The notes under the pieces were generated by a model. It was not told the origin of the DNA and did not search any database. It saw only the letters and a program-made list of their open reading frames with translations. 64,000 nucleotides of DNA, from assembly GCF_002741035.1 (NCBI RefSeq), contig NZ_CP016808.1:62001-126000 (forward strand). Reading direction: 5' to 3'. Position numbers and translations under genes: made by a program. Source of the stretch: Paenibacillus sp. BIHB 4019 (GTDB lineage: Bacteria; Bacillota; Bacilli; Paenibacillales; Paenibacillaceae). This document shows, in pieces, positions 38,760 to 46,469 of this stretch (its first letter is position 1; every line of letters starts with the position of its first letter).

Positions 38760-40178
38760 TTAAGCCCCCTTAATTGTCGCCAGCGGCTTGCATTTGGCCA
38801 CAACCTCAGCCAGACCAGCGCCGACGACACTCTCAATAATTTGATCGACATCCTTGTACGCCTGCGGCGACTCATCGACCATCGACTCCAGCGAACGCTG
38901 GTTGAGAACAATTTCGTCCTCCATCCCTACCCGCATTGATGCGGCAAACTCTTCAACTGTAATGAGCCGTTTGCTCGCACTCCGCGAGCGAATGCGACCA
39001 GCGCCATGGCAGATGGAGTGGTAATTGTCGCGTCCACCCGGCTTGCCTACCATAATGTAGGAAGAGGAGCCCATCGAGCCGGGAATGAGCGCCGGATGTC
39101 CCGTTTCCTTGTATGGTTCAGGGTTATCCGGATGCTGGGCAGGGAGCGCTCTTGTCGCCCCTTTGCGATGGACGAAATACGAATGCCCGTCATGCTCTTC
39201 CTCCCATGCGTAATTGTGCATGAGATCATAGAGCGTCGACATTTCAAATTTGCTGCCAAAAACATCCTTCCCCGCCTCGCGAATCGCATAAGCGATGAGG
39301 TGTCGGTTGACGACCGCATAATTCAGAGCGGAATACATCAGCTCTACATAATCTTTGCCCAATTGATGTGCAAGCGGCGCGAACACCAGCTTGGGATCAG
39401 CGGTGCCTAGCCCTTCGGCTTTCATCATTTTAGTCATATTGCTGCTGCAATATTGGCTTACTGAGCCGCCCCATGCGCGCGAGCCAGAATGAATCATGAT
39501 GACGACCTGACCATCCTTCAAGCCCCAGGCTTCCGCAATTTCGCGGTTTTCCTCGGGAATTTCAATCGCCTGAATTTCAGCAAAATGATTGCCCCCGCCA
39601 AGCGTGCCAAGCTGGCGATGCGAGCGATGCCATACCCGTTCCGGGAACAAGTCCAGCGCACCGCCTTCCACATAAAATTTGCTGCTTTCCACATGCGTCA
39701 GCGAAGTCGCTTTGCGCGGTGTATAAGCATCCGGAATATATTTTTTCGGCAAGCCGTGCAATCCTTTTTTCACAACATGCTCTAAGCGAATATCTGAAAA
39801 ATGGCCCCGCCCATGCTCTTCCATCGGCAAATATTTCTCAATCGCCTTCACCAGCTTGCGGCGAAGCTTCACATCCTTCAATTCATCCTTGTGCAAATTG
39901 GTCAAATGAACCCGCATGCCGCAGCCGATATCGCTGCCGACAATGGAAGGCGAGACGTAGCCGTCTTCCATATTCCATACTGCCGTCGTTCCAATGCACG
40001 TACCTACGCCCACATGAACGTCAGGCGTGTAGCCCATATAAACTTGATTCGGTATTTGCAAATTGTTATTTGCAAGCTCAAAAACTTTATAATCCAGCGC
40101 AGCAAACAGCTCCGGCCCCGCATATACATGCACCTGCCCCGAAGGCAGCTTCACTTGTTGATAATAGTTGTGTAACAT
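38760..40178 (-). CDS. rtcB: RNA-splicing ligase RtcB, paralogue 1
   Basis: A protein of 472 residues. Active-site blocks are G-T-C-I-G-T-T-A-V-W-N-M, the metal cysteine in V-G-S-D-I-G-C-G-M-R, L-G-G-G-N-H-F-A-E-I-Q, H-S-G-S-R-A-W-G and the guanylated histidine in C-H-G-A-G-R-I-R-S-R. RtcB joins 2',3'-cyclic or 3'-phosphate ends to 5'-OH ends using GTP and Mn2+. The ATG at 40178 is 11 nt after GAGG, and a TTG one codon earlier is equally possible. It is paired with kptA (3-bp gap) and follows the RlaP-type gene by 58 bp. Confidence 0.95.
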   Translation of the reverse strand: MLHNYYQQVKLPSGQVHVYAGPELFAALDYKVFELANNNLQIPNQVYMGYTPDVHVGVGTCIGTTAVWNMEDGYVSPSIVGSDIGCGMRVHLTNLHKDELKDVKLRRKLVKAIEKYLPMEEHGRGHFSDIRLEHVVKKGLHGLPKKYIPDAYTPRKATSLTHVESSKFYVEGGALDLFPERVWHRSHRQLGTLGGGNHFAEIQAIEIPEENREIAEAWGLKDGQVVIMIHSGSRAWGGSVSQYCSSNMTKMMKAEGLGTADPKLVFAPLAHQLGKDYVELMYSALNYAVVNRHLIAYAIREAGKDVFGSKFEMSTLYDLMHNYAWEEEHDGHSYFVHRKGATRALPAQHPDNPEPYKETGHPALIPGSMGSSSYIMVGKPGGRDNYHSICHGAGRIRSRSASKRLITVEEFAASMRVGMEDEIVLNQRSLESMVDESPQAYKDVDQIIESVVGAGLAEVVAKCKPLATIKGA

Positions 40179-40236
40179 CAATTAAATTTCCTCGATTCTT
40201 ATGCTGCGGCTGCGCCCTGCCGCCTTGCCTGCCGCT

Positions 40237-41028
40237 CTATTCCGCTCTGGGCCCCCATACTTCCCGGAGTGCTGAGCGAAATAGTTCATCCAGCGCTTGA
40301 TCCTGCTTCTGCCCCGAAGCTGGCGCTTGCTTTGCCACTTCCTCGTAATAGGCGATACGCCTAGCGAGAAAATCGTTAATTACGCTGATTTTCGGCTCCA
40401 AATCCAGCTCGATGCCTGCTTTCTTGCGTTCAAGCAGCGTGAGCACCTCGCGTTTAAGCGACGAATCTGGCACCAGCTCATGCACTAGCTCCTCAAATGA
40501 CAGAGGAGGCACGGTGCCTCGCTCTTCAACCCATTGGCAGGCGAGCACCGGGCGCAGCACGTAGAAATATTTTTTAATTTTCACTTGGTCGCCCTGCAAA
40601 TACTCGCGAAAGTTCCCTTTCGCCATATGCAAATAATGATAGATGCTGGAGCGCGGCGAGAAGTTCGCCGGAGCAGCCTCGCGAATTTGCTCCGCTACCG
40701 TCGTCTCCTCCATATAGTGGATCGGCGATTGCAGCCATTCCAGCAGCGGCGGATTCGATTTACGGAATAAATTCAGCGCTTTTTTCAAATCCCAGCCGTT
40801 AATATCGAGCATGTCGCTGATTGGGCGTTCAATCACATCGCGCTGCTCAAAAATCGATAAATACCAATTCGTCTCCCGTACATAAATAAATCTTACATCG
40901 TAATCACTGTCCTTCGACGGGAAGCCCCATGCGCGGCTGCCTGACTCACAGGCATACACGATACGCACGCGTTCCTCCGCTTCTATTTTGCGCAGCTCGG
41001 CTGCTATTTTAGCTTTATAATCGCTCAT
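40237..41028 (-). CDS. RlaP/YcgL-type nucleotidyltransferase
   Basis: A protein of 263 residues. The DNA-polymerase-beta-like core is visible as A-C-E-S-G-S-R-A-W-G-F-P-S-K-D-S-D-Y-D-V-R-F-I-Y near residue 28, with G-S-x-A and D-x-D metal-binding residues, then R-D-V-I-E and L-D-I-N-G-W-D-L-K-K-A-L-N-L. This is the PF10127 family, named RlaP because it is often encoded with RNA repair ligases. It likely adds nucleotides to damaged RNA ends. AAAGGAGGG precedes the ATG. It is the first gene of the rlaP-rtcB1-kptA operon and lies behind an attenuator-like leader. Confidence 0.88.
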   Translation of the reverse strand: MSDYKAKIAAELRKIEAEERVRIVYACESGSRAWGFPSKDSDYDVRFIYVRETNWYLSIFEQRDVIERPISDMLDINGWDLKKALNLFRKSNPPLLEWLQSPIHYMEETTVAEQIREAAPANFSPRSSIYHYLHMAKGNFREYLQGDQVKIKKYFYVLRPVLACQWVEERGTVPPLSFEELVHELVPDSSLKREVLTLLERKKAGIELDLEPKISVINDFLARRIAYYEEVAKQAPASGQKQDQALDELFRSALREVWGPRAE

Positions 41029-41057
41029 CCGAAGCCCTCCTTTGTTTTTTTGGCAAC

Positions 41058-41099
41058 AAAAAAAGAAGCTACGGACATTCGAGCATCGTCCATAGCTTC
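41058..41099 (-). terminator. Intrinsic terminator in the rlaP leader (candidate attenuator)
   Basis: On the minus strand a 12-bp stem (GAAGCTATGGAC with GTCCGTAGCTTC, one U-G pair) is followed by T7, ending only 30 nt before the rlaP start codon. Just upstream ATAGCT (about 41100-41112) can pair instead with the AGCTAT of the stem, a possible antiterminator. Confidence 0.8.
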
Positions 41100-41163
41100 T
41101 TAAGTAATTAGAGCTATTGCAAATCGGAATAGACAGCGCACAGCTGACCTATAATCCTTCGCC

Positions 41164-41250
41164 TTACAGCAGTTGGTTCCGCTGAGGCCGACCCGCATGG
41201 ACGTTAGCTATGAAGTTGGTTTGTGGGATAATCATCATATTTACGGACAT
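41164..41250 (-). CDS. 28-codon leader ORF upstream of rlaP-rtcB-kptA
   Basis: An ATG at 41250 follows GGGAGG (41260-41265) by 9 nt and opens 28 codons starting MSVNMMIIPQ and ending Q-R-N-Q-L-L before TAA. It lies about 25 nt after the predicted transcription start and 65 nt before the terminator hairpin. The peptide has no recognisable domain. Its place suggests a leader peptide whose translation could control read-through, but this is inference; it could also be a small functional protein. Confidence 0.55.
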   Translation of the reverse strand: MSVNMMIIPQTNFIANVHAGRPQRNQLL

Positions 41251-41282
41251 TTGTTTCGGCCTCCCTTCAAGTTATTTCGTTC

Positions 41283-41311
41283 ATCTTACTCGCGTACCCA
41301 GCATTTGTCAA
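41283..41311 (-). promoter_or_regulatory. Strong sigma-A promoter of the rlaP-rtcB-kptA leader
   Basis: A perfect TTGACA (41306-41311), 17 bp, then TAAGAT (41283-41288) on the minus strand. Predicted transcription start is near 41276, giving a leader of about 250 nt before rlaP. Confidence 0.88.
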
Positions 41312-41424
41312 CCCATTTTTAACTAATTCACGATGGATGCTGTTCTATTGCAAATCATTTAATTATTTAGCACTGTTTAAATCATAGTTAAACAGTAGGA
41401 TTAAACAAAGCAGGAGGAGAAAAA

Positions 41425-41726
41425 TTGGCTCATATTCATAAAAATTTAACCGAACTAATTGGAAATACGCCGCTGCTTGCGCTTGGCGCCGAGCTGATTT
41501 TAACACCGGAAGCGAAAAGGCATGACGGGCGCCATTAGACGGGCTGAGCAGCTTGCTGCCGAGACGCCAAATTCTATTATCCCCCAACAGTTCAACAACC
41601 CTGCCAATCTGGAAATTCACCTAAGCACAACCGCAGAAGAGCAATGCTGGCAAAACCATCGTCGTTCTGCTTCCAGACAGCGGAGAGCGTTATTTATCTA
41701 CATCGCTATTCCCTTCTATCGACTAG
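41425..41726 (+). pseudogene. cysK: Decayed cysteine synthase (cysK) remnant
   Basis: After AGGAGGAG a TTG at 41425 opens M-A-H-I-H-K-N-L-T-E-L-I-G-N-T-P-L-L-A-L, the CysK N-terminus. It then jumps straight to [11 protein letters not shown] (a mid-protein segment), shifts frame into [16 protein letters not shown], and ends with [20 protein letters not shown], the CysK C-terminus. About 100 of an expected 305-310 residues remain. The start signals and both ends survive, so internal deletions rather than truncation removed it. Confidence 0.85.
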
Positions 41727-41743
41727 TAATAGATTTCACCTTA

Positions 41744-42865
41744 TCATTCTTGCTTTGCACTCAGCAGCGAGTTGAGCTGCTCCAGCATGTTGCCGCCGCT
41801 GGACAGCGAAATCGTGCCGATTTTCTCGCAAATTTTTTCCATGAACTCAAGCTCTTTGAGGCGGTACAGCGTCGTATTTTCATCCATCAGCTTCGCTGTG
41901 TTCAGCAGGCTGCGGGTGGAAGCCGTCTCCTCGCGGCGGGTGATGAGATTGGCTTGCGCCTTCTTCTCCGCAATAAGCACCGTGTTCATAATATCCTTGA
42001 TATCGCCTGGCAAAATAATGTCCTTCACGCCTGCCGACAGAAACTGGACGCCGTAATCATCGCCCTTCTCATTGAGCCGGGAAAGCACGAATGCGGCGAT
42101 TTCCTGCTTCATCTTCAGCAAATCATCGAGGCGCAGCGTACCGACATATTCCCGCAAAATCAGCTGCAGCACAATGTACACCTGATCTTCAAACGATTTA
42201 ATCATCAGCACTTTAATCGGATCAGTGATTTTGTATTGGCAGACGAAGTTAAGCCGCAGCGTCACCTTGTCCTCCGTCATCATTTCCTGTCCCGTCAAAT
42301 CAAGCTGCTGCTGGCGCAAATCCGTCTTGCGGACGAGCACCGTCGTCGGACCATTCCAGAAATAATATTTGCCCGGAGCCAGCTCCCGCTGCATCACATT
42401 GTTATAAAACAATGCCGCTGTCTCATAATTCGCGACCTCCACGCACTGGTAGTAGCCATTAAGCTTAGACATAATTGCCAGATTAATGTCCTTGCTGATC
42501 TCAGGCTGGCGAATATCCGCATGAACGAACGTATGCTTTTTCAGTACATTCCAGAAAATATGCTTGCCTGCCGTCAACAAGGAATTAAATTTCCCATCTA
42601 CATAATGCAGCACATATTCAAAATCCTGCACCTCAACGATCGTAAGCTGGGCGAGCAGCTCCTGATCATGCAGAAACATATCGGCATCCTTGCCCGTAAC
42701 TTGAAAACGCTTCGTCACATTCAGTACAGTCGCCGTTTCCTCGCGCCATGTTGACAACCGGTATTTGCCTGGCTGCAAAAGCTTAATATAGCCGCCTTTA
42801 CGGAACAAAAGCGCGCGCTCATCATCCTGTATAATCAATGGATTTTTAAATTTAGCCGTCGTCAT
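41744..42865 (-). CDS. Slipin/SPFH (band 7) family protein
   Basis: A protein of 373 residues; the ATG at 42865 follows GAGGTGG by 6 nt. Early residues ([19 protein letters not shown]) lead into a stomatin-like core: [54 protein letters not shown] and a charged helix (A-E-K-K-A-Q-A-N). It lacks a clear N-terminal membrane hairpin. Slipins are frequent neighbours of rtcB in bacterial RNA-repair operons. It is on the same strand as rtcB2, 607 bp downstream. Confidence 0.8.
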   Translation of the reverse strand: MTTAKFKNPLIIQDDERALLFRKGGYIKLLQPGKYRLSTWREETATVLNVTKRFQVTGKDADMFLHDQELLAQLTIVEVQDFEYVLHYVDGKFNSLLTAGKHIFWNVLKKHTFVHADIRQPEISKDINLAIMSKLNGYYQCVEVANYETAALFYNNVMQRELAPGKYYFWNGPTTVLVRKTDLRQQQLDLTGQEMMTEDKVTLRLNFVCQYKITDPIKVLMIKSFEDQVYIVLQLILREYVGTLRLDDLLKMKQEIAAFVLSRLNEKGDDYGVQFLSAGVKDIILPGDIKDIMNTVLIAEKKAQANLITRREETASTRSLLNTAKLMDENTTLYRLKELEFMEKICEKIGTISLSSGGNMLEQLNSLLSAKQE

Positions 42866-42980
42866 ATAAAGCCACCTCATTCAGGTTATTTAAACGTTAG
42901 ATTGATTGATTTGTCATTTGATTTGTTGTGATTCTTGCAATCAGGAATGCTTCCTGCGGTTAAAGCGGAATCAGGCTTAA

Positions 42981-43015
42981 GAGCACCGTCAAGCGCAGCA
43001 ATCTGCGCGGTGCTC
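42981..43015 (-). other. Stable stem-loop in the rtcB2-slipin spacer
   Basis: GAGCACCG/CGGTGCTC (8 bp) encloses CGCAG/CTGCG (5 bp). Two more hairpins lie upstream on the same strand at 43147-43162 (6-bp stem, 4-nt loop) and 43210-43228 (8-bp stem with one G-U). The gap 42866-43472 holds no gene I can support; a 93-codon frame (42886-43167) lacks a ribosome binding site. Confidence 0.55.
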
Positions 43016-43246
43016 TGCGAAGCATAGCGGCCGCGTTCAACTTCAACCGGCCGATCCTTCGCTTTGCTAACCGCTAAATATACCCGCTTACCCTGCTCGG
43101 TATCCACCGATTGCATAGCCGTGCCGCAGCGCCGCCGTATAGGCCGGCAGGAGCATTCCTGCTGCAAGAGTCTCTCATTTTTTGACTCCTTGGAAGGGAG
43201 TTGATGTGTGCTATAGCGTAGCTACAGCTGCTCCAATGCTCCGTAT

Positions 43247-43342
43247 CAAAACGGTTGGGATTCGAACCCGGTTCTAAAGCTTGTGGGGCTCCAAGCTTCA
43301 TGCGCTTTGCAGCACACAAGCGCACAGTGTACGCCCGTACTG
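43247..43342 (-). ncRNA. tRNA-like / Y-RNA-like structured RNA candidate
   Basis: The minus strand contains a T-arm word GGG-TTCGAAT-CCC (loop identical to the tRNA TTCRANN consensus). Around it a four-armed fold can be drawn: closing stem CAGTACGG (43335-43342) with CCGTTTTG (43247-43254), 7 of 8 paired; hairpin GCGTAC-ACT-GTGCGC; hairpin TGTGC-TGCAAA-GCGCA; a 9-bp arm ending CTTG-GAGCCCCA-CAAG; then the T-arm, of which only three stem pairs are canonical. It is not a normal tRNA. Bacterial Y RNAs contain tRNA-like modules and occur near rtcB, but no Ro60 gene is visible here. Folded by hand. Confidence 0.45.
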
Positions 43343-43427
43343 CTGGATCATACTGAAATCCATGCCATGGCAAGCCATAAGCTATGCAGCCCAAACTATT
43401 ATTGAAGTTATCTTAAATAGCAAAGTT

Positions 43428-43477
43428 AAGGAGCTGCGAAGAAATTAGCGGTGCATTATTTCGTCGCAGTCTCTAAG
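43428..43477 (-). repeat. Dispersed palindromic repeat, family B, copy 2
   Basis: Inverted copy of the element at 4861-4909, with about 5 differences over 49 bp. Arms are G-C-T-G-C-G-A and T-C-G-C-A-G-T. It includes the last bases of rtcB2 (stop TAG at 43473-43475), so the gene ends inside the repeat. It could act as a transcript 3'-end hairpin between rtcB2 and the tRNA-like RNA. Confidence 0.75.
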
Positions 43478-44927
43478 TGCCTTTAATGGCAGCCATCGGC
43501 TGGCATTTGGCAACGACAGCGGCAAGCGAAGCGCCGACCACACTGTCGATAATTTGATCCACATCCTTGTAAGCCTGCGGACATTCATCGAGAATATCCT
43601 TCAGCGAGCGGTGGTTGACCAAAATTTCATCGTCGCTCCCGACGCGCAGCGATTGCTCAAATTGATCGACGGTGACGAGTTCCTTCGTCGCCCGTCTCGA
43701 TCTGGCGCGCCCCGCACCATGGCAGACGGAAAAGAAGTTTTTCACTCCTTCATCCTTGCCGACCATAATATAGGATGCCGTTCCCATCGAGCCTGGAATG
43801 AGGGCAGGATGCCCCGTCTCCTTATAAGCAGGCGTATTTAAAAAATGGTTCGGCGGCAGCGCACGCGTCGCACCCTTCCGATGAACGAGCATCGGCTGCT
43901 TGCGGTGAAACTCCTTGAGCGCGTAATTATGCATCAGATCATAAAGCACAGGCAGCTGCATCTCCGGGCCAAAAACATCCCGGAACGCTTGCTGGACGCC
44001 AAATGCAATCATATGGCGATTGCTGACGGCAAAATTCAGCGCCGAATACATGAGATTCAAATACATTTGACCCTCGCGGCTTGCAATCGGTGCATACACC
44101 AGATTTGGATCAGGGTTGCTGATTCCCCACTGGTACATCGCTTCTTTGATGACCTTGTTATATTCACGGCCTACGGCAGCGCCCCAGGAGCGCGAGCCGG
44201 AATGGATCATGACGACGACCTGGCCGTCGAACAAGCCCCATTTTTCCGCCAATGCGCTGTATTCCTCATTGATGTCCAAATATTGAATTTCAATAAAATG
44301 GTTGCCGTTGCCGAGCGATCCCAACTGCCCATGGGCATTACGCATAATACGGGGCGGCAAATGCTCCAGCGCAGCATGGTCGAAGGCGAATGCTGCTTGC
44401 TCGACATGCGTCAGCCATTGCTCATTAGGCACATACTGGGCCGGAAGCCCTTTTAGCCCGTCTTGCACAACGCTCATAATATCAATATCCGCGTAATTCG
44501 TATTCGTTCGCTCGTGGGTTGGTACGTATTGTTCAATCGCTCTAATTAATGCGCGGCGCACCTCTTTATCCTGAATATCGCGCTTATGGAGCGGCGTTGT
44601 ATGCACCCTCATGCCGCAGCCGATATCCGATCCCACAATCGACGGCGAGATAAAGCCATCCTTCATATTCCAGACGGCCGTCGTTCCAATGCACGTTCCT
44701 ACTCCAATATGCGCATCCGGCGTATAACCCATATATTGATTGCGCGGAATGCGCAAATTGTTATCAGCCATTTGATATACATTAGGCTCAAGGGATGCAA
44801 ACACTTCATCATTTGCGTATACATGCAGCTTTCCGTTTGGAAGGCTGAGCTCGTGGTGATTGGTTCCTTTAAGCTGAATCATCTTCTCCAGCACTTGTTT
44901 TGTCATATCATTCATTGTGTTGGCCAT
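43473..44927 (-). CDS. rtcB: RNA-splicing ligase RtcB, paralogue 2
   Basis: A 484-residue paralogue of the protein encoded at 38760-40178, clearly similar throughout by eye. Catalytic blocks are intact: G-T-C-I-G-T-T-A-V-W-N-M, V-G-S-D-I-G-C-G-M-R, L-G-N-G-N-H-F-I-E-I-Q (one glycine changed to Asn against L-G-G-G-N-H-F), H-S-G-S-R-S-W-G and C-H-G-A-G-R-A-R-S-R. It has an extra N-terminal helix of about 12 residues (MANTMNDMTKQVLEKMIQLK). AAGGAGGAA lies 5 nt before the ATG. It is divergent from the WYL genes and leads the transcript toward the tRNA-like RNA and slipin. Confidence 0.95.
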   Translation of the reverse strand: MANTMNDMTKQVLEKMIQLKGTNHHELSLPNGKLHVYANDEVFASLEPNVYQMADNNLRIPRNQYMGYTPDAHIGVGTCIGTTAVWNMKDGFISPSIVGSDIGCGMRVHTTPLHKRDIQDKEVRRALIRAIEQYVPTHERTNTNYADIDIMSVVQDGLKGLPAQYVPNEQWLTHVEQAAFAFDHAALEHLPPRIMRNAHGQLGSLGNGNHFIEIQYLDINEEYSALAEKWGLFDGQVVVMIHSGSRSWGAAVGREYNKVIKEAMYQWGISNPDPNLVYAPIASREGQMYLNLMYSALNFAVSNRHMIAFGVQQAFRDVFGPEMQLPVLYDLMHNYALKEFHRKQPMLVHRKGATRALPPNHFLNTPAYKETGHPALIPGSMGTASYIMVGKDEGVKNFFSVCHGAGRARSRRATKELVTVDQFEQSLRVGSDDEILVNHRSLKDILDECPQAYKDVDQIIDSVVGASLAAVVAKCQPMAAIKGT

Positions 44928-45075
44928 TGCTGTTCCTCCTTCATTCTGCCCTGCGTCATTGACGCTCCGTAGCCGCTCTTATGGATCTGATTTTGCCTTA
45001 AAAATCCCTCCTCGAACATGGCGAAAGTATTACGACCAGGAAAAATATAACGTTTTTTCACGCCTATGGTCTTTT

Positions 45076-45104
45076 TTGACAACGCTACTAATCCTTCATA
45101 GAAT
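45076..45104 (+). promoter_or_regulatory. Sigma-A promoter of the WYL gene pair
   Basis: A perfect TTGACA (45076-45081), 17 bp, TAGAAT (45099-45104), 46 bp before the TTG start. On the opposite strand, facing rtcB2, I find no comparable promoter, only an unattached GAGGAGGG at 45006-45013; this fits activator-dependent expression of rtcB2. Confidence 0.85.
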
Positions 45105-45149
45105 AAAACAATAGATAGCGAGAGTAAGCTGGAAGGCAGGGGACCACCG

Positions 45150-46469
45150 TTGGCTAAAGAAAGCTTCGATAAAGAGATTCAGTTTCTGCGCATGCTTGTG
45201 TTAACAAGCGGAGCCTATAATCGGCAGCAATTCGCAGATCGGCTCGGCATCTCCATTCATACATTTGATAAAACGATTAAAAAGCTCAAGGAAATTGTAA
45301 ACGCCGTCTACCAGCAGCTTCCCGAGGAACAGGGCAAGGAATTTGCAGAGACCGTTCGTTATAGCTATTTTGATTCTGCCGACCCTATGCTGCTCTTTCT
45401 ATTCCGCGCCAAGTCGCTGAAGGAAACCGAGAGCAAGCGTATTTCCCTGCTGCTGGAGACGCTGCAAAGCGGCAGCGCCATGACCGCCATGGAGCTGATG
45501 GACGCTTGCTGCGGCAATATGCCCGCTGAGCTGGCGCCCCCGGATGAGAAAACGGTGCGCAGCGATCTGAAATATTTGGAAGAGGTCGGCGTCATCCGCA
45601 AAGAACCGGGGCCTCGTCCCTACCGCTACCGGCTGGCAAACGAGCTGGTGCAGGAGCTGACGGAGGAGGAGCTGCTGGATTTATACGATTTTGCCGACGT
45701 CATGGCAAATACGCATGTTCCATCCGTGCAGGGCTACATGCTGCGCGACAGCTTGAAAAAGCATTTGCAGCGCACGCAGGAGGACAACGTCACGCTGGAC
45801 GCTTTTTTGTATAAATATCACTTTTACTCCCGCCTGCTGGATGAAGCCCATTTATTCAGCCTGCTGGCCGCCATTCGCGAGCGACGGAAGGTGAAATTTC
45901 TTTATTTTTCGCCGAAAAATGAAACCAGCTACGCCTCTCGCAACACGAACCCTTTGTTCGAGCGCGATACAACGGGCAAGGAAGAGGTCGCCATTCCGAT
46001 TAAAGTCGTATACGACCACCAGTATGGACGCTGGTATTTGCTCGGCTTTCGCTCTGACAAAGTGATTGTGAAATACAGGATGGAGGGCATGACGCAAATT
46101 GAGGAGGGCGAGGCTGTGCCGCAGGAGCAATTTGAGCAGCATATGGCACAGCTCGAAGCGCGCACGGCGCAAAGCTGGCTCATTGATACGGGAAGAACCG
46201 TTACGGTGCGTGCCCGTTTCTTTCACCCTGTAGGGGCACCGCACAACTTCATTAAGGAACGCGTGTTGCTGCAAGGCCAGTGGGGACGCATTATCGAGGA
46301 GGCTGGCGCAGATTCCTTCATATATGAAATCGAAGTGAACGGCACGTTCGAAATCAGGCCTTGGCTGCGCAGCTTCGGTTCAAGCTGCGAGGTGCTGGAG
46401 CCTCTCCGTTTGCGCAATGAGATGATTGACGAATGGAAGGAGATTGCTGGCTACTATGAATCCGTTTGA
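45150..46469 (+). CDS. WYL-domain transcriptional regulator (HTH-containing)
   Basis: A 439-residue protein starting at TTG, 7 nt after AGGGG. Residues 12-45 form an HTH (T-S-G-A-Y-N-R-Q-Q-F-A-D-R-L-G-I-S-I-H-T-F-D-K-T-I). A second winged-helix-like part follows (V-R-S-D-L-K-Y-L-E-E-V-G-V-I-R-K). From about 240 comes the WYL domain, I-R-E-R-R-K-V-K-F-L-Y-F, with R-W-Y-L-L-G-F in place of the classic W-Y-L, then a C-terminal WCX-like extension. WYL domains bind nucleic acid or nucleotide ligands, so it may sense RNA damage and control the divergent rtcB2 gene. Confidence 0.88.
   Translation: MAKESFDKEIQFLRMLVLTSGAYNRQQFADRLGISIHTFDKTIKKLKEIVNAVYQQLPEEQGKEFAETVRYSYFDSADPMLLFLFRAKSLKETESKRISLLLETLQSGSAMTAMELMDACCGNMPAELAPPDEKTVRSDLKYLEEVGVIRKEPGPRPYRYRLANELVQELTEEELLDLYDFADVMANTHVPSVQGYMLRDSLKKHLQRTQEDNVTLDAFLYKYHFYSRLLDEAHLFSLLAAIRERRKVKFLYFSPKNETSYASRNTNPLFERDTTGKEEVAIPIKVVYDHQYGRWYLLGFRSDKVIVKYRMEGMTQIEEGEAVPQEQFEQHMAQLEARTAQSWLIDTGRTVTVRARFFHPVGAPHNFIKERVLLQGQWGRIIEEAGADSFIYEIEVNGTFEIRPWLRSFGSSCEVLEPLRLRNEMIDEWKEIAGYYESV

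Noticed and set aside
41522..42754. A 410-codon plus-strand frame opposite slipin
   Set aside because: Its first part is the cysK remnant; the rest is antisense to slipin with shadow-like composition.
42886..43167. A 93-codon minus-strand frame before slipin
   Set aside because: No ribosome binding site at any start and it covers strong hairpins; kept only as a possibility.
43247..43342. A genuine decoding tRNA gene
   Set aside because: The T-stem is mismatched, the anticodon-like loop has 8 nt, and there is no proper D-loop or CCA end; only a tRNA-like RNA is proposed.
43074..43394. A 106-codon minus-strand frame over the tRNA-like region
   Set aside because: No ribosome binding site, composition unlike a protein, and it runs through the T-arm and hairpins.
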